Assembly (NCBI GenBank): GCA_964426155.1
Contig: CAYROY010000075.1
Location: forward strand, 1-27,637
Reading direction: 5' to 3'
From: M55B120 sp964426155
GTDB lineage: Bacteria > Actinomycetota > Humimicrobiia > Humimicrobiales > Humimicrobiaceae
DNA length: 27,637 nucleotides
Shown here in pieces: positions 1 to 8,105 of the stretch; within the stretch, counting starts at the first letter, position 1; every line of letters starts with the position of its first letter. The translations under genes and the position numbers were made by a program. The notes under the pieces are model-generated. The model saw only the letters and a list, made by a program, of their open reading frames with translations, was not told the DNA's origin and ran no database searches.

Positions 1-894
1 GAAGGTATCATACTTGGTAAAAAACCAAAATCCTCCCTCTATGTAGACCAGTCCTGGAGGCCATATGAGGATATGGATAAAATTCCTGAGAATATTGTCG
101 AAGAAGATCTGACCAGGGAGATGTGGTCTATTCCCGATCCAGAATGGAGTCTGGATATTTTTGATGATGAGCATTATAAATTATTTATAAAGAATATAAA
201 GGATCTTTATGACAATACTGATTATGCAGTACTTCTGATTGTTGGATGCGGTCTTTTTGAAAAAGGTACCTATCTTAGAAATTTTGAAAACTTTCTTGTT
301 GATATCTATATAGATAAAAAAGGAGTAGAAAGGCTGCATGCCAGGTTAATGGAAAGATATATGAGGCTACTGGACAGGGTTATAAAAGGAGTCGGAGATT
401 ATGTAGACATACTTGTATTTGGTGGAGATGACCTTGGTGGAAATGACGGGGGATGGATGTCGCCGGATATATTCAGAGAACTTTTTAAACCCAAATACAA
501 GAAAATGTGGGATTTTATCCATAGTAACAGTGGCTGTAAGGTATTTTTGCATTCATGCGGCTCAATATATGAATATATACCCGATCTTATTGATGCAGGT
601 GTTGATATATTAAATCCAGTACAGACAACTGCAGCCAATATGGAGCCCGAAAAGTTAAAAAAGGAATTTGGTAAGGATGTGACCTTCTGGGGAGGAGGAT
701 GCAATACCAGAGACGTTCTTGTATTCGGATCTCCTGAGAAAGTAAAGGAAGATGTGAAAAGAAGGATATCCATATTTGGGGAAGGAGGAGGCTATGTGTT
801 TAACCAGATTCATAATATTCTTGCAGATGTGCCTCCTGAAAATGTTATTGCAATGCTTCAAGCAGCTCATGAATATGGTATTTATAATAAATAA
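1..894 (+). CDS. Uroporphyrinogen decarboxylase (UroD)-family protein, 5' truncated
   Basis: The frame is open from base 1, so the gene starts before the window and 297 residues of its C-terminal part are seen. The fold signature is clear: HSCGS (H184, C186 of the fragment), then GVDILNPVQ, FWGGGCNTRD and GGGYVFNQIHNI..DVPPEN near the end. In the methyltransferase branch of UroD (MtaA/CmuA type) an HxC pair helps bind the zinc that activates a thiol acceptor. True HemE lacks this HSCG block, so a cobamide-dependent methyl-transfer role fits better than haem synthesis. The third zinc ligand is unresolved; C234 in GGGC is a candidate. No partner corrinoid protein is visible. The pterin-dependent methyltransferase at the far end of the window could share the same one-carbon metabolism, which is inference. 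The family is sure and the substrate is unknown. Confidence 0.85.
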   Translation, partial: EGIILGKKPKSSLYVDQSWRPYEDMDKIPENIVEEDLTREMWSIPDPEWSLDIFDDEHYKLFIKNIKDLYDNTDYAVLLIVGCGLFEKGTYLRNFENFLVDIYIDKKGVERLHARLMERYMRLLDRVIKGVGDYVDILVFGGDDLGGNDGGWMSPDIFRELFKPKYKKMWDFIHSNSGCKVFLHSCGSIYEYIPDLIDAGVDILNPVQTTAANMEPEKLKKEFGKDVTFWGGGCNTRDVLVFGSPEKVKEDVKRRISIFGEGGGYVFNQIHNILADVPPENVIAMLQAAHEYGIYNK

Positions 895-1070
895 TCAGTA
901 CAGGTTATAAGTTTCAGAGCATAAAGTTATAAATGTATTTTTTATATTTAATCCATTATCAGTATTTTTGGCATTATAGTAGAAGTATAACTTTAATTAA
1001 TTTACAGTGTGCAATTTTATTTTAGATGATTTGTATCAAATAAATAATTCAACATGTAAACATTGTCCAT

Positions 1071-1091
1071 AGGATTACACATAATCCTTTT
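1071..1091 (+). terminator. Possible weak terminator downstream of the UroD-family gene
   Basis: A perfect 7-base stem AGGATTA/TAATCCT (1071-1077 and 1082-1088) with loop CACA is followed by a short TTT. It lies about 180 bases after the stop codon. The stem is AT-rich and the T tract is short, so termination would be weak. Confidence 0.35.
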
Positions 1092-1138
1092 AAAATATTT
1101 ATTCTACACAGGCAGATTTAAGTTTTATTTTTATCGGT

Positions 1139-1194
1139 ATCCGGTTATAAACCGTGGATGCTTTCATCCTGTTATTTCGCAGCACTTTACGGAT
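1139..1194 (+). other. Potential three-stem RNA fold upstream of the ZIP gene
   Basis: Outer arms ATCCG (1139-1143) and CGGAT (1190-1194) can enclose two hairpins: GGTT/AACC (1143-1146 and 1150-1153) and GGATG/CATCC (1156-1160 and 1165-1169, loop CTTT). Base 1143 is shared by the outer stem and the first hairpin, so the two cannot both be fully formed. The segment is more GC-rich than its surroundings and lies about 135 bases before a metal transporter. It matches no riboswitch class I know; a chance fold is possible. Confidence 0.3.
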
Positions 1195-1329
1195 GTTTTA
1201 TAATATAAATAAAAACATATATTCTGAAAAAATAATTTCGGTGTATGTACTTATTTGTTATACTGATTTTTCAGATATTTTAAAATTAATAAATAGTCAC
1301 ATGATCAAAAATAAAGGAAGAAATTAAAA

Positions 1330-2058
1330 ATGGACGGGTTTAGTACATTTACCTGGATTGCAATTTTTGCAATCGGAGCGGCAATAGTTAACGGATTGGG
1401 AATCTGGGTTATTTATAAGAATAAGAATTGGGCTGAAAAAGCAAAAACATATTTTATGTGCTTTGCTGCAGGTGTTCTGATTTCTTCTCCTCTGATAATT
1501 TCCTTTCCCCAGGCAATAGAAAAAAATCCCTATGCAGGTTATGCTACATTGGTCGGTTTTTTATTCATGTTTTTCAGCAACCAGTTAATTAAATATAAGA
1601 CCAAACAGAAAGAGATAGCGTTTGGGATCACTGCCGTGGAGGGAATAGGAATACATTCTTTCATAGATGGGATTATTTATTCTGTAACTTTTAGTGCAAG
1701 CATATTAATAGGATTCCTTTCAGGCATAGGCCTGGTAATTCATGAATTTGCAGAGGGAGTAATTACTTTTTCTATTCTGATAAAAGCAGGATTCAATGAA
1801 AAAAAGGCAATTATTTATGCACTCCTGGTTGCGTCACTTACAACGCCCCTGGGCGCATTTATTGCCTATCCATTTATAAACAGATTAAGCAGCTCTGTTT
1901 TAGGACTGGCCCTTGGGTTTGTTGTGGGTGTTTTGATTTATATCTCAGCTTCCCACCTACTGCCGGAAGCCCAGTCGCAGCAAAAAAAGCATTCAATTTT
2001 GACATTTTTATCAGGTGTTGCTCTGGCGTTGCTTATAGCGTTTAGCAAAATTGCATAA
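1330..2058 (+). CDS. ZIP-family metal (zinc/iron/manganese) transporter
   Basis: This 242-residue membrane protein should move divalent metal, usually zinc, into the cytoplasm. It has about seven or eight hydrophobic segments. The two metal-site helices carry the ZIP hallmarks HSFIDG (H109, D113) and HEFAEG (H138, E142), which correspond to the HNxxEG and HExPEG motifs of ZupT/ZIP proteins. Asp in place of the usual Glu in the first motif may affect metal choice. Length fits the bacterial ZIP family. The ATG is preceded by AAAGGAAG at about nine bases. The gene follows a long gap with possible RNA structure and is 54 bases before the next gene on the same strand, so co-transcription is possible. 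The actual metal cannot be told from sequence. Confidence 0.9.
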   Translation: MDGFSTFTWIAIFAIGAAIVNGLGIWVIYKNKNWAEKAKTYFMCFAAGVLISSPLIISFPQAIEKNPYAGYATLVGFLFMFFSNQLIKYKTKQKEIAFGITAVEGIGIHSFIDGIIYSVTFSASILIGFLSGIGLVIHEFAEGVITFSILIKAGFNEKKAIIYALLVASLTTPLGAFIAYPFINRLSSSVLGLALGFVVGVLIYISASHLLPEAQSQQKKHSILTFLSGVALALLIAFSKIA

Positions 2059-2112
2059 TTTTAATATAACTACTAATATATCTCAGGAATAAAAAAAAGA
2101 ATCGGAGAAAAA

Positions 2113-3972
2113 TTGATTGAATTAAGAAATCCATTCATATTTGCTCCCATAAAATTGGGATATTGTAATGGGGACGGGTATGTTAATCAGAAGCATATTT
2201 CTTTTTATAAAGAAAGAAGCCTTTATCCCGGGGCAGTTACTGTCGAACCTTTATATATGGATAAGGGATTAAGAGAGATACCCGCGCAGCTGGGAATCGA
2301 TGACGATGATAAAATTCCCGGGTTAAGGCAATTAACTGAGTCTATACATAGATGTGGAGCAAAAGCTATTGCTCACCTAAGTCATCCCGGAAGGATGGCA
2401 AATCCTAAAATCCCCGGTAATTATTTTGTGTCTTCTACCGATAAGCCATGTGAAAACGGAGGGGCAACACCGAAAATGATGGGTGAGAAAGATCTTGAGA
2501 TAGTGAAGAAGCTTTTCAAAGATTCAGCTGCCAGGGCATGTAATGCCGGGTTTGATTATATTGAACTACAATTTGGTCATGGCTATCTGCTTGCACAGTT
2601 TATTTCTCCCCGGGTTAACTGCAGGACAGATAAATTTGGAATAAGTTTTGAGAACCGTATAAGATTCCCCCTTATACTTCTGGATACAGTTAAGGAATCT
2701 ATAAGCCTTCCTTTGATTGCAAGAATAAGCGGGGATGAAATGCTGCTGGACGGAATAAAGCTACAAGAGATGGTGAAATTTTCAAAGGTTCTGGCTAAAA
2801 AAGGGGTATCAGCAATACATGTTTCTGCAGGCACTGTATGTTCGACACCTCCCTGGTTTTTTCAGCATATGTTTATTCCGAAGAAGAAAACATGGGAGAT
2901 GGCAAGAAAAATAGGCAGAGAAGTAAATATGCCGGTAATCTTTGTCGGTAAAATAAACAATTTCGATGATATTGAAGATCTGAAAAATAATTATTCAGCA
3001 GAGTATATGGCTATAGGAAGAGCTATGGTGGCAGATCCTCAATTTGTGGGGAAATATTTAAATAAGGTGAAGGGTAAAGTGGTCCCCTGCCTTACCTGTG
3101 TAGAGGGTTGTCTCGGCGGTGTAAAATCAGGTCAGGGCTTGAGGTGTCTGGTAAACCCTGAAGTTGGATATAGAAACAGGATATTAAAAACTACAGCAGA
3201 GCCTGGAAAATATGCCGTCGTAGGAGGAGGATTAGCCGGTATGGAAGCAGCGATTATACTAAGAAAGAGGGGTCATGATGTTGACCTTTATGAAAAAGAT
3301 AAGCTTGGCGGACAATTTAACCTTGCACCCTTAACTCCCAATAAAAGATCTATGAAGAGTCTTGTTCCGTATATGATTGGTGAATTGAAAAATAATGGGG
3401 TAAACGTAATTTATAAAGAAGCCAGAGAGCCAGATTTAATATCTGGATATGACGGCGTAGTGCTGGCAACCGGCTCAATACCAGTAGTACCCGATATTCC
3501 CGGCCTGAAAGAGTTTTATTGGGCAGATATTCTGCTGGAAGAAAATTTACCAGAAAACAAAAAAGTCTTTATTATAGGAGGCGGGTTAATAGGGATAGAT
3601 ATTGCGACTGCCTTAATTGCAAAAGGTAATAAGATAATTATTGCAAAAAGGACAACGGATTTTGGAGAGGATATGGAGATGATTGCGAAGTCACTTTCTC
3701 TAAAGATAATGACCGAAAATGGTGTTATTTTTAGCGATTATACTCATATAAAAAAAATAGAAGGCAAGAGCATACTCGCCAAAAGAAATGGAGAGTCTAT
3801 TAAATTTGATGGGATAGATACAATTGTGGTTTCAACCGGGATGAGAAGCTATAATCCTCTTGAAGAGGAATTAAAAAACAAAATACCAGTTTATATAATC
3901 GGTGATGCAAGGTGTATAGGAAATGCACAGGATGCTATAAGAGATGGATATCAGACTGCAGGCAGGCTTTAA
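2113..3972 (+). CDS. NADH:flavin oxidoreductase / 2,4-dienoyl-CoA reductase-like FMN-FAD-4Fe4S enzyme
   Basis: This 619-residue enzyme has the three-part build of bacterial 2,4-dienoyl-CoA reductase and related ene-reductases. Residues 1-315 form an old-yellow-enzyme TIM barrel for FMN. The cluster site follows as C326-x2-C329-x3-C333-x11-C345, with the spacing of known family members. Then come an FAD Rossmann fold (VVGGGLAGMEAA from about residue 369) and an NAD(P)H fold (IIGGGLIGID near 487). It would pass hydride from NAD(P)H through FAD and the cluster to FMN and reduce an activated C=C bond; the substrate is unknown. The start is TTG with GGAG five bases upstream, and the N-terminus LRNPFIFAPIKLG matches the family. 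It is slightly shorter than the usual 640-670 residues but looks intact. The substrate could equally be an enoate or a trimethylamine-like compound. Confidence 0.9.
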   Translation: MIELRNPFIFAPIKLGYCNGDGYVNQKHISFYKERSLYPGAVTVEPLYMDKGLREIPAQLGIDDDDKIPGLRQLTESIHRCGAKAIAHLSHPGRMANPKIPGNYFVSSTDKPCENGGATPKMMGEKDLEIVKKLFKDSAARACNAGFDYIELQFGHGYLLAQFISPRVNCRTDKFGISFENRIRFPLILLDTVKESISLPLIARISGDEMLLDGIKLQEMVKFSKVLAKKGVSAIHVSAGTVCSTPPWFFQHMFIPKKKTWEMARKIGREVNMPVIFVGKINNFDDIEDLKNNYSAEYMAIGRAMVADPQFVGKYLNKVKGKVVPCLTCVEGCLGGVKSGQGLRCLVNPEVGYRNRILKTTAEPGKYAVVGGGLAGMEAAIILRKRGHDVDLYEKDKLGGQFNLAPLTPNKRSMKSLVPYMIGELKNNGVNVIYKEAREPDLISGYDGVVLATGSIPVVPDIPGLKEFYWADILLEENLPENKKVFIIGGGLIGIDIATALIAKGNKIIIAKRTTDFGEDMEMIAKSLSLKIMTENGVIFSDYTHIKKIEGKSILAKRNGESIKFDGIDTIVVSTGMRSYNPLEEELKNKIPVYIIGDARCIGNAQDAIRDGYQTAGRL

Positions 3973-4044
3973 TACAATATATTCTGGTGGTGCCTTTTAG
4001 AGATAATATAAAATTTAGAATAAAAGCCGTGAATCAGAGGATAT

Positions 4045-4329
4045 ATGTTAAAATTTTATCGTAATTTATCAAAGACAAAAAAAATACTTTTTCTGATTTT
4101 CACAATTCTTTTATCTTTCCCAACAGGGGCAGTTACCGGATTCATGATTGGTCTTATAGCAACGACTTTTATTCCAATATGTGCCAATGGTGAAAGTTTT
4201 CATAATTGCTTTGAATTTAGGGGAATGGTAGGTTATGAAGCAACCGGGACAATTGGCTTTTGGGCTGGATTGTTTTTGATTCCAGCAGCATATATATCGT
4301 TTATTATATATCTTGAGATTAAAAAATGA
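4045..4329 (+). CDS. Small two-helix membrane protein of unknown function
   Basis: This 94-residue protein is not recognised. A lysine-rich N-terminus (KNLSKTKK-like, residues 5-13) precedes two hydrophobic segments at about 14-38 and 70-90. A short loop between them contains two cysteines near residues 49 and 54 (PICANGESFHNCFEF). The charge pattern suggests an N-terminus inside the cell. AGAGGAT lies just upstream of the ATG. It sits between the flavoprotein and the GNAT gene with short gaps, so it may share their transcript. No function is proposed. Confidence 0.6.
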   Translation: MLKFYRNLSKTKKILFLIFTILLSFPTGAVTGFMIGLIATTFIPICANGESFHNCFEFRGMVGYEATGTIGFWAGLFLIPAAYISFIIYLEIKK

Positions 4330-4344
4330 AGATTTATTCAATGG

Positions 4345-4794
4345 ATGATTAAAAATATGGTGAAAATAATACAGGCAGAAAATCAGGACATGTTTAGAAA
4401 ACTTTACAGACTTAGATTCGAAGTATTTGTAAAAGAGCAGAAGGTTCCACCCGAGCTTGAAAGTGATGAGTATGATAAGAAAGCTTATCATGTACTGGCT
4501 GTTGAAGAAAAATCCGGCGAATGCATTGCATGCGGAAGGGTGATAATCGAAGATAATAAAGCAAGGATTGGCAGGATTGCTGTAAGAAAAGACTACCGGA
4601 AGAAAGGTTATGGTAAAAAGGTATGTTTAAAATTGATAGGAATTGCACAGAAATATAATGTAAAGGAGATCAGGCTGGATGCACAATTGCAGGTAATGGG
4701 TTTTTACAAGAAACTGGGATTTAAGGAATACGGTAATGTTTTTTTAGAAGCCAATATGGAACATATAGCTATGAGATTAACAAATATTGGATAG
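4345..4794 (+). CDS. GNAT-family N-acetyltransferase
   Basis: This 149-residue protein is a compact single-domain GNAT enzyme that should move an acetyl group from acetyl-CoA to an amine. The N-terminal block LRFEVFVKEQKVPPELE followed by HVLAVE resembles the ElaA/YjcF-type subgroup. The acetyl-CoA pyrophosphate loop is RIAVRKDYRKKGYGKK (about residues 77-92), with the R-x-x-G-x-G pattern. MGFYKKLGFKEYG near residues 125-137 is the usual C-terminal strand and helix. The start is uncertain because no good Shine-Dalgarno precedes 4345; the in-frame ATG at 4357 is an alternative that leaves the domain whole. It follows the small membrane protein by 15 bases. The substrate is unknown. Confidence 0.85.
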   Translation: MIKNMVKIIQAENQDMFRKLYRLRFEVFVKEQKVPPELESDEYDKKAYHVLAVEEKSGECIACGRVIIEDNKARIGRIAVRKDYRKKGYGKKVCLKLIGIAQKYNVKEIRLDAQLQVMGFYKKLGFKEYGNVFLEANMEHIAMRLTNIG

Positions 4795-4915
4795 GTCAAA
4801 TATTTTCATTTTAAAATTATGTATTCACTGATTGGTTAAAAGCTGTTGCATAAATAAGTTGGCTATTTATTTAAATAATATCGGGATCAATAGAATAATA
4901 AAGGATTTAAAAATT

Positions 4916-5872
4916 ATGGAAGCAAATAAATCGATTATATTTGGGCCTGTTCCTTCAAGAAGGTTGGGACACAGCCTGGGAATAAATAATATTCCGCCAA
5001 AGATCTGCACTTATTCCTGTATATATTGTCAGCTGGGAAAGGCTATCAAAATGCAGGTTGAACGTCAATCATTTTACAGGATAGAGGATATACAGCGTGC
5101 TGTAGGTAATAAGATTAAGGTAGCAGAAAGATCAGGGGAAAAGATCGATTACCTGACCTTTGTCCCTGATGGCGAGCCAACACTGGATATAAATCTGGGA
5201 CATGAGATAGACATAATCAAGGAATACGGAATTCCTGTAGCAGTTATAACCAATAATTCATTGACATGGCAGATTCAAGTAAGAAAGGACCTCATGAAAG
5301 CGGATTGGGTATCTTTGAAAATCGATAGCGTAGAGGAAGGAGTATGGCGCCATATAAACCGTCCCTATAAGGAGCTTGATCTTGAATTGATTCTTGAAGG
5401 AGCCCTCAAATTTTCAGATTCTTTTGATGGAAAAATTATTACTGAGACAATGCTTGTTAAAAATATAAATGACACAGACCGTAGTATAAGTATGGTGGCT
5501 GACTTCTTGAGTATGTTAAAGCCTGATATATCCTATCTTGCTGTTCCTATACGTCCCCCGGCAGAGAAGTGGGCACAACCGCCTGATGAGAATATAATAA
5601 ACCGGGCATATCACATTTTTAGTGAGAGGGTAAAACATGTGGAATATCTTACAGGTTATGAAGGAAATGCTTTTGCATTTTCAGGAAATGTTGAAGCTGA
5701 CATAATGAGTATTACTGCTGTTCATCCAATGCGGAAGGATGCGGTGGATATTTTATTGGAACGTGCCGGAATGGATTGGGGAGTAGTTGATAATCTATTG
5801 GAGCATGATAAGCTGATAGAGTCGGAATATGGTGGATACAAATTTTATCTCAGGAAGTTTAGAAGGCAGTAA
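4916..5872 (+). CDS. Radical SAM protein, wybutosine-synthase-like family (COG0731 type)
   Basis: The protein has 318 residues from the ATG at 4916. AAGGA lies ten bases upstream, and the first residues MEANKSIIFGPVPSRRLGHSLG match the typical family start. An in-frame TTG at 4832 would add 28 residues of no family character, so I prefer the ATG. The radical SAM cluster motif is CTYSCIYC (C-x3-C-x2-C), which binds the 4Fe-4S cluster that cleaves S-adenosylmethionine. GEPTLD and the following strand are typical of the barrel. The C-terminal 60 residues resemble a small winged-helix-like tail. The family is widespread in anaerobes, often of unknown function, and is related to tRNA wybutosine enzymes, although bacteria generally do not make that base. 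It is the last gene before the groEL promoter. Confidence 0.88.
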   Translation: MEANKSIIFGPVPSRRLGHSLGINNIPPKICTYSCIYCQLGKAIKMQVERQSFYRIEDIQRAVGNKIKVAERSGEKIDYLTFVPDGEPTLDINLGHEIDIIKEYGIPVAVITNNSLTWQIQVRKDLMKADWVSLKIDSVEEGVWRHINRPYKELDLELILEGALKFSDSFDGKIITETMLVKNINDTDRSISMVADFLSMLKPDISYLAVPIRPPAEKWAQPPDENIINRAYHIFSERVKHVEYLTGYEGNAFAFSGNVEADIMSITAVHPMRKDAVDILLERAGMDWGVVDNLLEHDKLIESEYGGYKFYLRKFRRQ

Positions 5873-5903
5873 TAATCTATTAAAATTATCAATCAAAATA
5901 ATA

Positions 5904-5932
5904 TTGACTTTTTAAAATTTTAGTTATATTTT
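5904..5932 (+). promoter_or_regulatory. Predicted sigma-A-type promoter of groEL
   Basis: The -35 box is TTGACT (5904-5909). The -10 box is TATTTT (5927-5932, spacing 17) or TATATT (5925-5930, spacing 15). It lies about 10 bases upstream of the CIRCE element and about 180 bases from the groEL start, giving a long leader. Confidence 0.6.
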
Positions 5933-5941
5933 ATTCTTAAG

Positions 5942-5968
5942 TTAGCAGTCTAGTCCTTAGAGTGCCAG
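5942..5968. promoter_or_regulatory. CIRCE operator (HrcA binding site), degenerate
   Basis: The sequence reads TTAGCAGTC, nine bases, then GAGTGCCAG. The consensus is TTAGCACTC-N9-GAGTGCTAA. The left arm matches 8 of 9 bases and the right arm 7 of 9, with the exact 9-base spacer. It sits just downstream of the predicted promoter and upstream of groEL, where CIRCE is normally found. HrcA should repress groEL until heat or protein stress. The hrcA gene itself is not in the window. Confidence 0.88.
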
Positions 5969-6113
5969 ATATTTCATATATATATGTATAAATGTTTTTG
6001 ATATGTTATTAAATAGGAAATCAATGAGGACAGTTTTAGCAGCTAGATTAGATTACATTGTTAAAAAACATAATATTTTGAGTATTTTATTTCTTGAAAG
6101 GAGATAATTTATT

Positions 6114-7733
6114 ATGGCAAAAGAACTAAAATATGACGAGGTTTCAAGAAGGGCTCTTGAAAGAGGTGTAAATATAATTGCTGATGCAGTAAAAATCACC
6201 CTTGGGCCTAAAGGTAGGAATGTAGTTCTGGAAAAGAAATTTGGTGCTCCGACAATAACCAATGATGGAGTAACAATAGCAAAAGAGATAGAGGTGGAAG
6301 ACCCTTTTGAAAACTCAGGGGTACAGCTTTTAAAAGAAGTGGCAACAAAAACAAATGATGTGGCTGGCGATGGTACTACTACTGCTACACTTCTGGCTCA
6401 GGCCATGGTAAAAGAAGGACTTCGTAATGTAGCTGCTGGTGCCAATCCAATGCAGTTGAAAAAAGGGATTGAAGATGCTGTTAAAACCGTGGTAAAAGAA
6501 ATCGGCAGATTGAGCGTTGATATTTCAACTGATAAGAAAAAGATAGCAGAGGTTGCTGCCATATCTGCTGCTGATGAAAATATTGGGCAGACTATAGCTG
6601 ATGCTATGGACAAAGTTGGAAAAGATGGGGTAATTACAGTAGAAGAGTCAAATAAGTTTGGAATTGAAATAGAGCTGGTAGAGGGTTTGCAATTTGATAA
6701 AGGATATCTATCACCTTATATGGTAACTGACCCGGAGAGGATGGAGGCTGTATTGGATGATCCATATATATTGGTTTCAAACCAAAAAATATCTGCTGTG
6801 GCAGACCTGATACCCATGCTTGAAAAGATTCAGAAGTCAGGAAAACCGCTTCTTATTATTGCTGAAGATGTTGAGGGAGAAGCCCTTGCTACAATAGTTG
6901 TAAATAAATTGAGGGGTACTATAAATTCTGTTGCAGTAAAAGCACCCGGTTTTGGAGACAGAAGAAAGGCTATGCTTGAGGATATTGCTATTGTAACTGA
7001 TGGCAGGGTTATATCTGAAGAGATAGGTATCAAGCTAGAAAATGTTACCATGGATATGCTGGGGAGAGCCAGACAGGTCAAGGTAGACAAGGAGAATACT
7101 ACTATAGTAGAAGGCAAAGGGTCTATGGATGCAATAAAGGGTAGAATCAAGCAGATAAAAAATGAAATAGAGCAGAGTGATTCAGACTATGATAAGGAAA
7201 AACTTCAGGAGAGGATGGCCAAGTTATCCGGTGGAGTAGCAGTAATAAAAGTAGGAGCAGCTACCGAGGTGGAGCTAAAAGAGAAAAAGCACCGCATAGA
7301 GGATGCTCTTTCTGCTACAAGGGCTGCAGTTGAAGAAGGAATTGTACCGGGAGGCGGAGTCGTGCTGGTAAACGCAGTATCAAAGATCGATCTGTCAAAA
7401 TATACCGGGGATATAAAAACCGGAGCATTAATAGTGTCTAAGGCACTTACGGAACCGCTTAAACAAATAGCTGTAAATGCTGGTCTGGAAGGTTCAGTAG
7501 TAGTTGAAAAAGTTAAATCTCTTCCGCAGGGGGAAGGCTTTGATGCCCAGGAAGGTAAGTATGTTAATATGATCGATGCCGGTATTATTGATCCTGCAAA
7601 AGTTACCAGAAGCGCATTACAAAATGCAGCCTCTATTGCTGCTCTGATGCTTACAACTGAGGTAGTGGTAGCTGAAAAACCTGAAAAGGAAAAAGTCCGG
7701 CCAATGCCGCCTGAAGGGTATCCGGAATATTAA
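6114..7733 (+). CDS. groEL: 60 kDa chaperonin GroEL
   Basis: This 539-residue chaperonin subunit forms the double-ring ATP-driven folding chamber. The N-terminus MAKELKYDEVSRRALERGVN, LGPKGRNVVL, the ATP-site block NDGVTIAKEIEVEDPFENSG and VAGDGTTTATLL are all intact. The C-terminal nucleotide region VEEGIVPGGGVVLVNA is also present. The C-terminal tail is unusual: it ends KVRPMPPEGYPEY and has no GGM repeats. A strong AAAGGAGAT lies nine bases before the ATG. No groES is next to it, unlike the usual groES-groEL pair, so the co-chaperonin must be encoded elsewhere. It is controlled by its own promoter and CIRCE. It appears to be a single-gene transcript, since a 430-base gap follows. Confidence 0.98.
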   Translation: MAKELKYDEVSRRALERGVNIIADAVKITLGPKGRNVVLEKKFGAPTITNDGVTIAKEIEVEDPFENSGVQLLKEVATKTNDVAGDGTTTATLLAQAMVKEGLRNVAAGANPMQLKKGIEDAVKTVVKEIGRLSVDISTDKKKIAEVAAISAADENIGQTIADAMDKVGKDGVITVEESNKFGIEIELVEGLQFDKGYLSPYMVTDPERMEAVLDDPYILVSNQKISAVADLIPMLEKIQKSGKPLLIIAEDVEGEALATIVVNKLRGTINSVAVKAPGFGDRRKAMLEDIAIVTDGRVISEEIGIKLENVTMDMLGRARQVKVDKENTTIVEGKGSMDAIKGRIKQIKNEIEQSDSDYDKEKLQERMAKLSGGVAVIKVGAATEVELKEKKHRIEDALSATRAAVEEGIVPGGGVVLVNAVSKIDLSKYTGDIKTGALIVSKALTEPLKQIAVNAGLEGSVVVEKVKSLPQGEGFDAQEGKYVNMIDAGIIDPAKVTRSALQNAASIAALMLTTEVVVAEKPEKEKVRPMPPEGYPEY

Positions 7734-7999
7734 AAATCATGATGTCTTATTATTACTTTATTCTTTTTTAGCAGATGGTTTCTCTAAGACCGATGTTGTT
7801 TGAGAGTTATAGTGGTATAGAAAATGAGTTTTCAATACTAATAAAGCTTATACTGTTTTCATAAAGTATTTTTTTATACTCTTATTATCTTTTCAGCAGC
7901 ATCATAAATCCTATAAAATAATGCTCTGGTATCTTCTGGTATTATTATTTTTCCGGGTATTATATTAGGTTATTTTGATAATAGATTCGGAGTGCATAA

Positions 8000-8028
8000 A
8001 GTCCTGTATTTTTTTAGGACACAGGACT
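8000..8028 (-). terminator. Hairpin downstream of the micro-ORF, probable minus-strand terminator
   Basis: A perfect 8-base inverted repeat AGTCCTGT/ACAGGACT spans 8000-8007 and 8021-8028 around a 13-base loop. On the minus strand it is followed by TTTATG, a short U tract, and lies about 9 bases past the stop of the 14-codon ORF. An alternative inner pairing GTCCT/AGGAC (8001-8005 and 8016-8020) is also possible. Confidence 0.45.
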
Positions 8029-8031
8029 CTT

Positions 8032-8052
8032 AAAGGTTATTTACCTTTTTTC
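8032..8052 (+). terminator. Plus-strand terminator-like hairpin
   Basis: AAAGGT (8032-8037) pairs with ACCTTT (8043-8048) around loop TATTT and runs into a T tract. It could end leftover groEL transcription. It overlaps the 3' end of the minus-strand micro-ORF, so some of the T-richness may simply be lysine codons on the other strand. Confidence 0.4.
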
Positions 8053-8081
8053 TTTCCGCCTTTTTTGCTTTTTGTTGCCAA
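8037..8081 (-). CDS. Possible 14-residue lysine-rich peptide
   Basis: The minus strand has AAGGAG, a six-base spacer, a TTG start at 8081 and 14 codons reading MATKSKKGGKKKGK before TAA. Seven of the 14 residues are lysine and three glycine. The strong ribosome binding site at proper spacing is the main support. The ORF lies 83 bases downstream of trpB2 on the same strand, between two hairpins. I do not recognise a family. A peptide this basic could bind nucleic acid or the ribosome, but that is speculation. A chance ORF in an A-rich strand is the alternative. Confidence 0.4.
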   Translation of the reverse strand: MATKSKKGGKKKGK

Positions 8082-8105
8082 CTCTCACTCCTTAAAATAT
8101 AATTA

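Larger units (their letters stand above)
895..1329. other. 435-base non-coding gap with potential RNA structure
   Basis: This stretch is very AT-rich and holds no convincing ORF. It contains a small hairpin at 1071-1088 (terminator-like) and a possible branched fold at 1139-1194, both listed separately. A weak promoter candidate for the downstream transporter is TTGTTA at 1255-1260 with TATTTT at 1276-1281, a short 15-base spacing. The last bases, AAAGGAAG at 1313-1320, form the ribosome binding site of the ZIP gene. No known riboswitch consensus was recognised. Confidence 0.5.

Noticed and set aside
399..773. Antisense ORF of 124 codons opposite the UroD-family gene
   Set aside because: It lies fully inside a clear gene on the other strand, has no recognisable domain, and is typical of shadow frames in this window.
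922..995. 10-base inverted repeat TAAAGTTATA/TATAACTTTA with a 54-base spacer
   Set aside because: It is AT-only apart from one G/C pair, the spacer is long, and nothing else supports a function.
902..1153. Three copies of GTTATAA in the gap before the ZIP gene
   Set aside because: The 7-mer is AT-rich, spacing is irregular and chance is likely.
4832..4915. TTG start extending the radical SAM protein by 28 residues
   Set aside because: The ATG at 4916 has a good ribosome binding site and the family's normal N-terminus.
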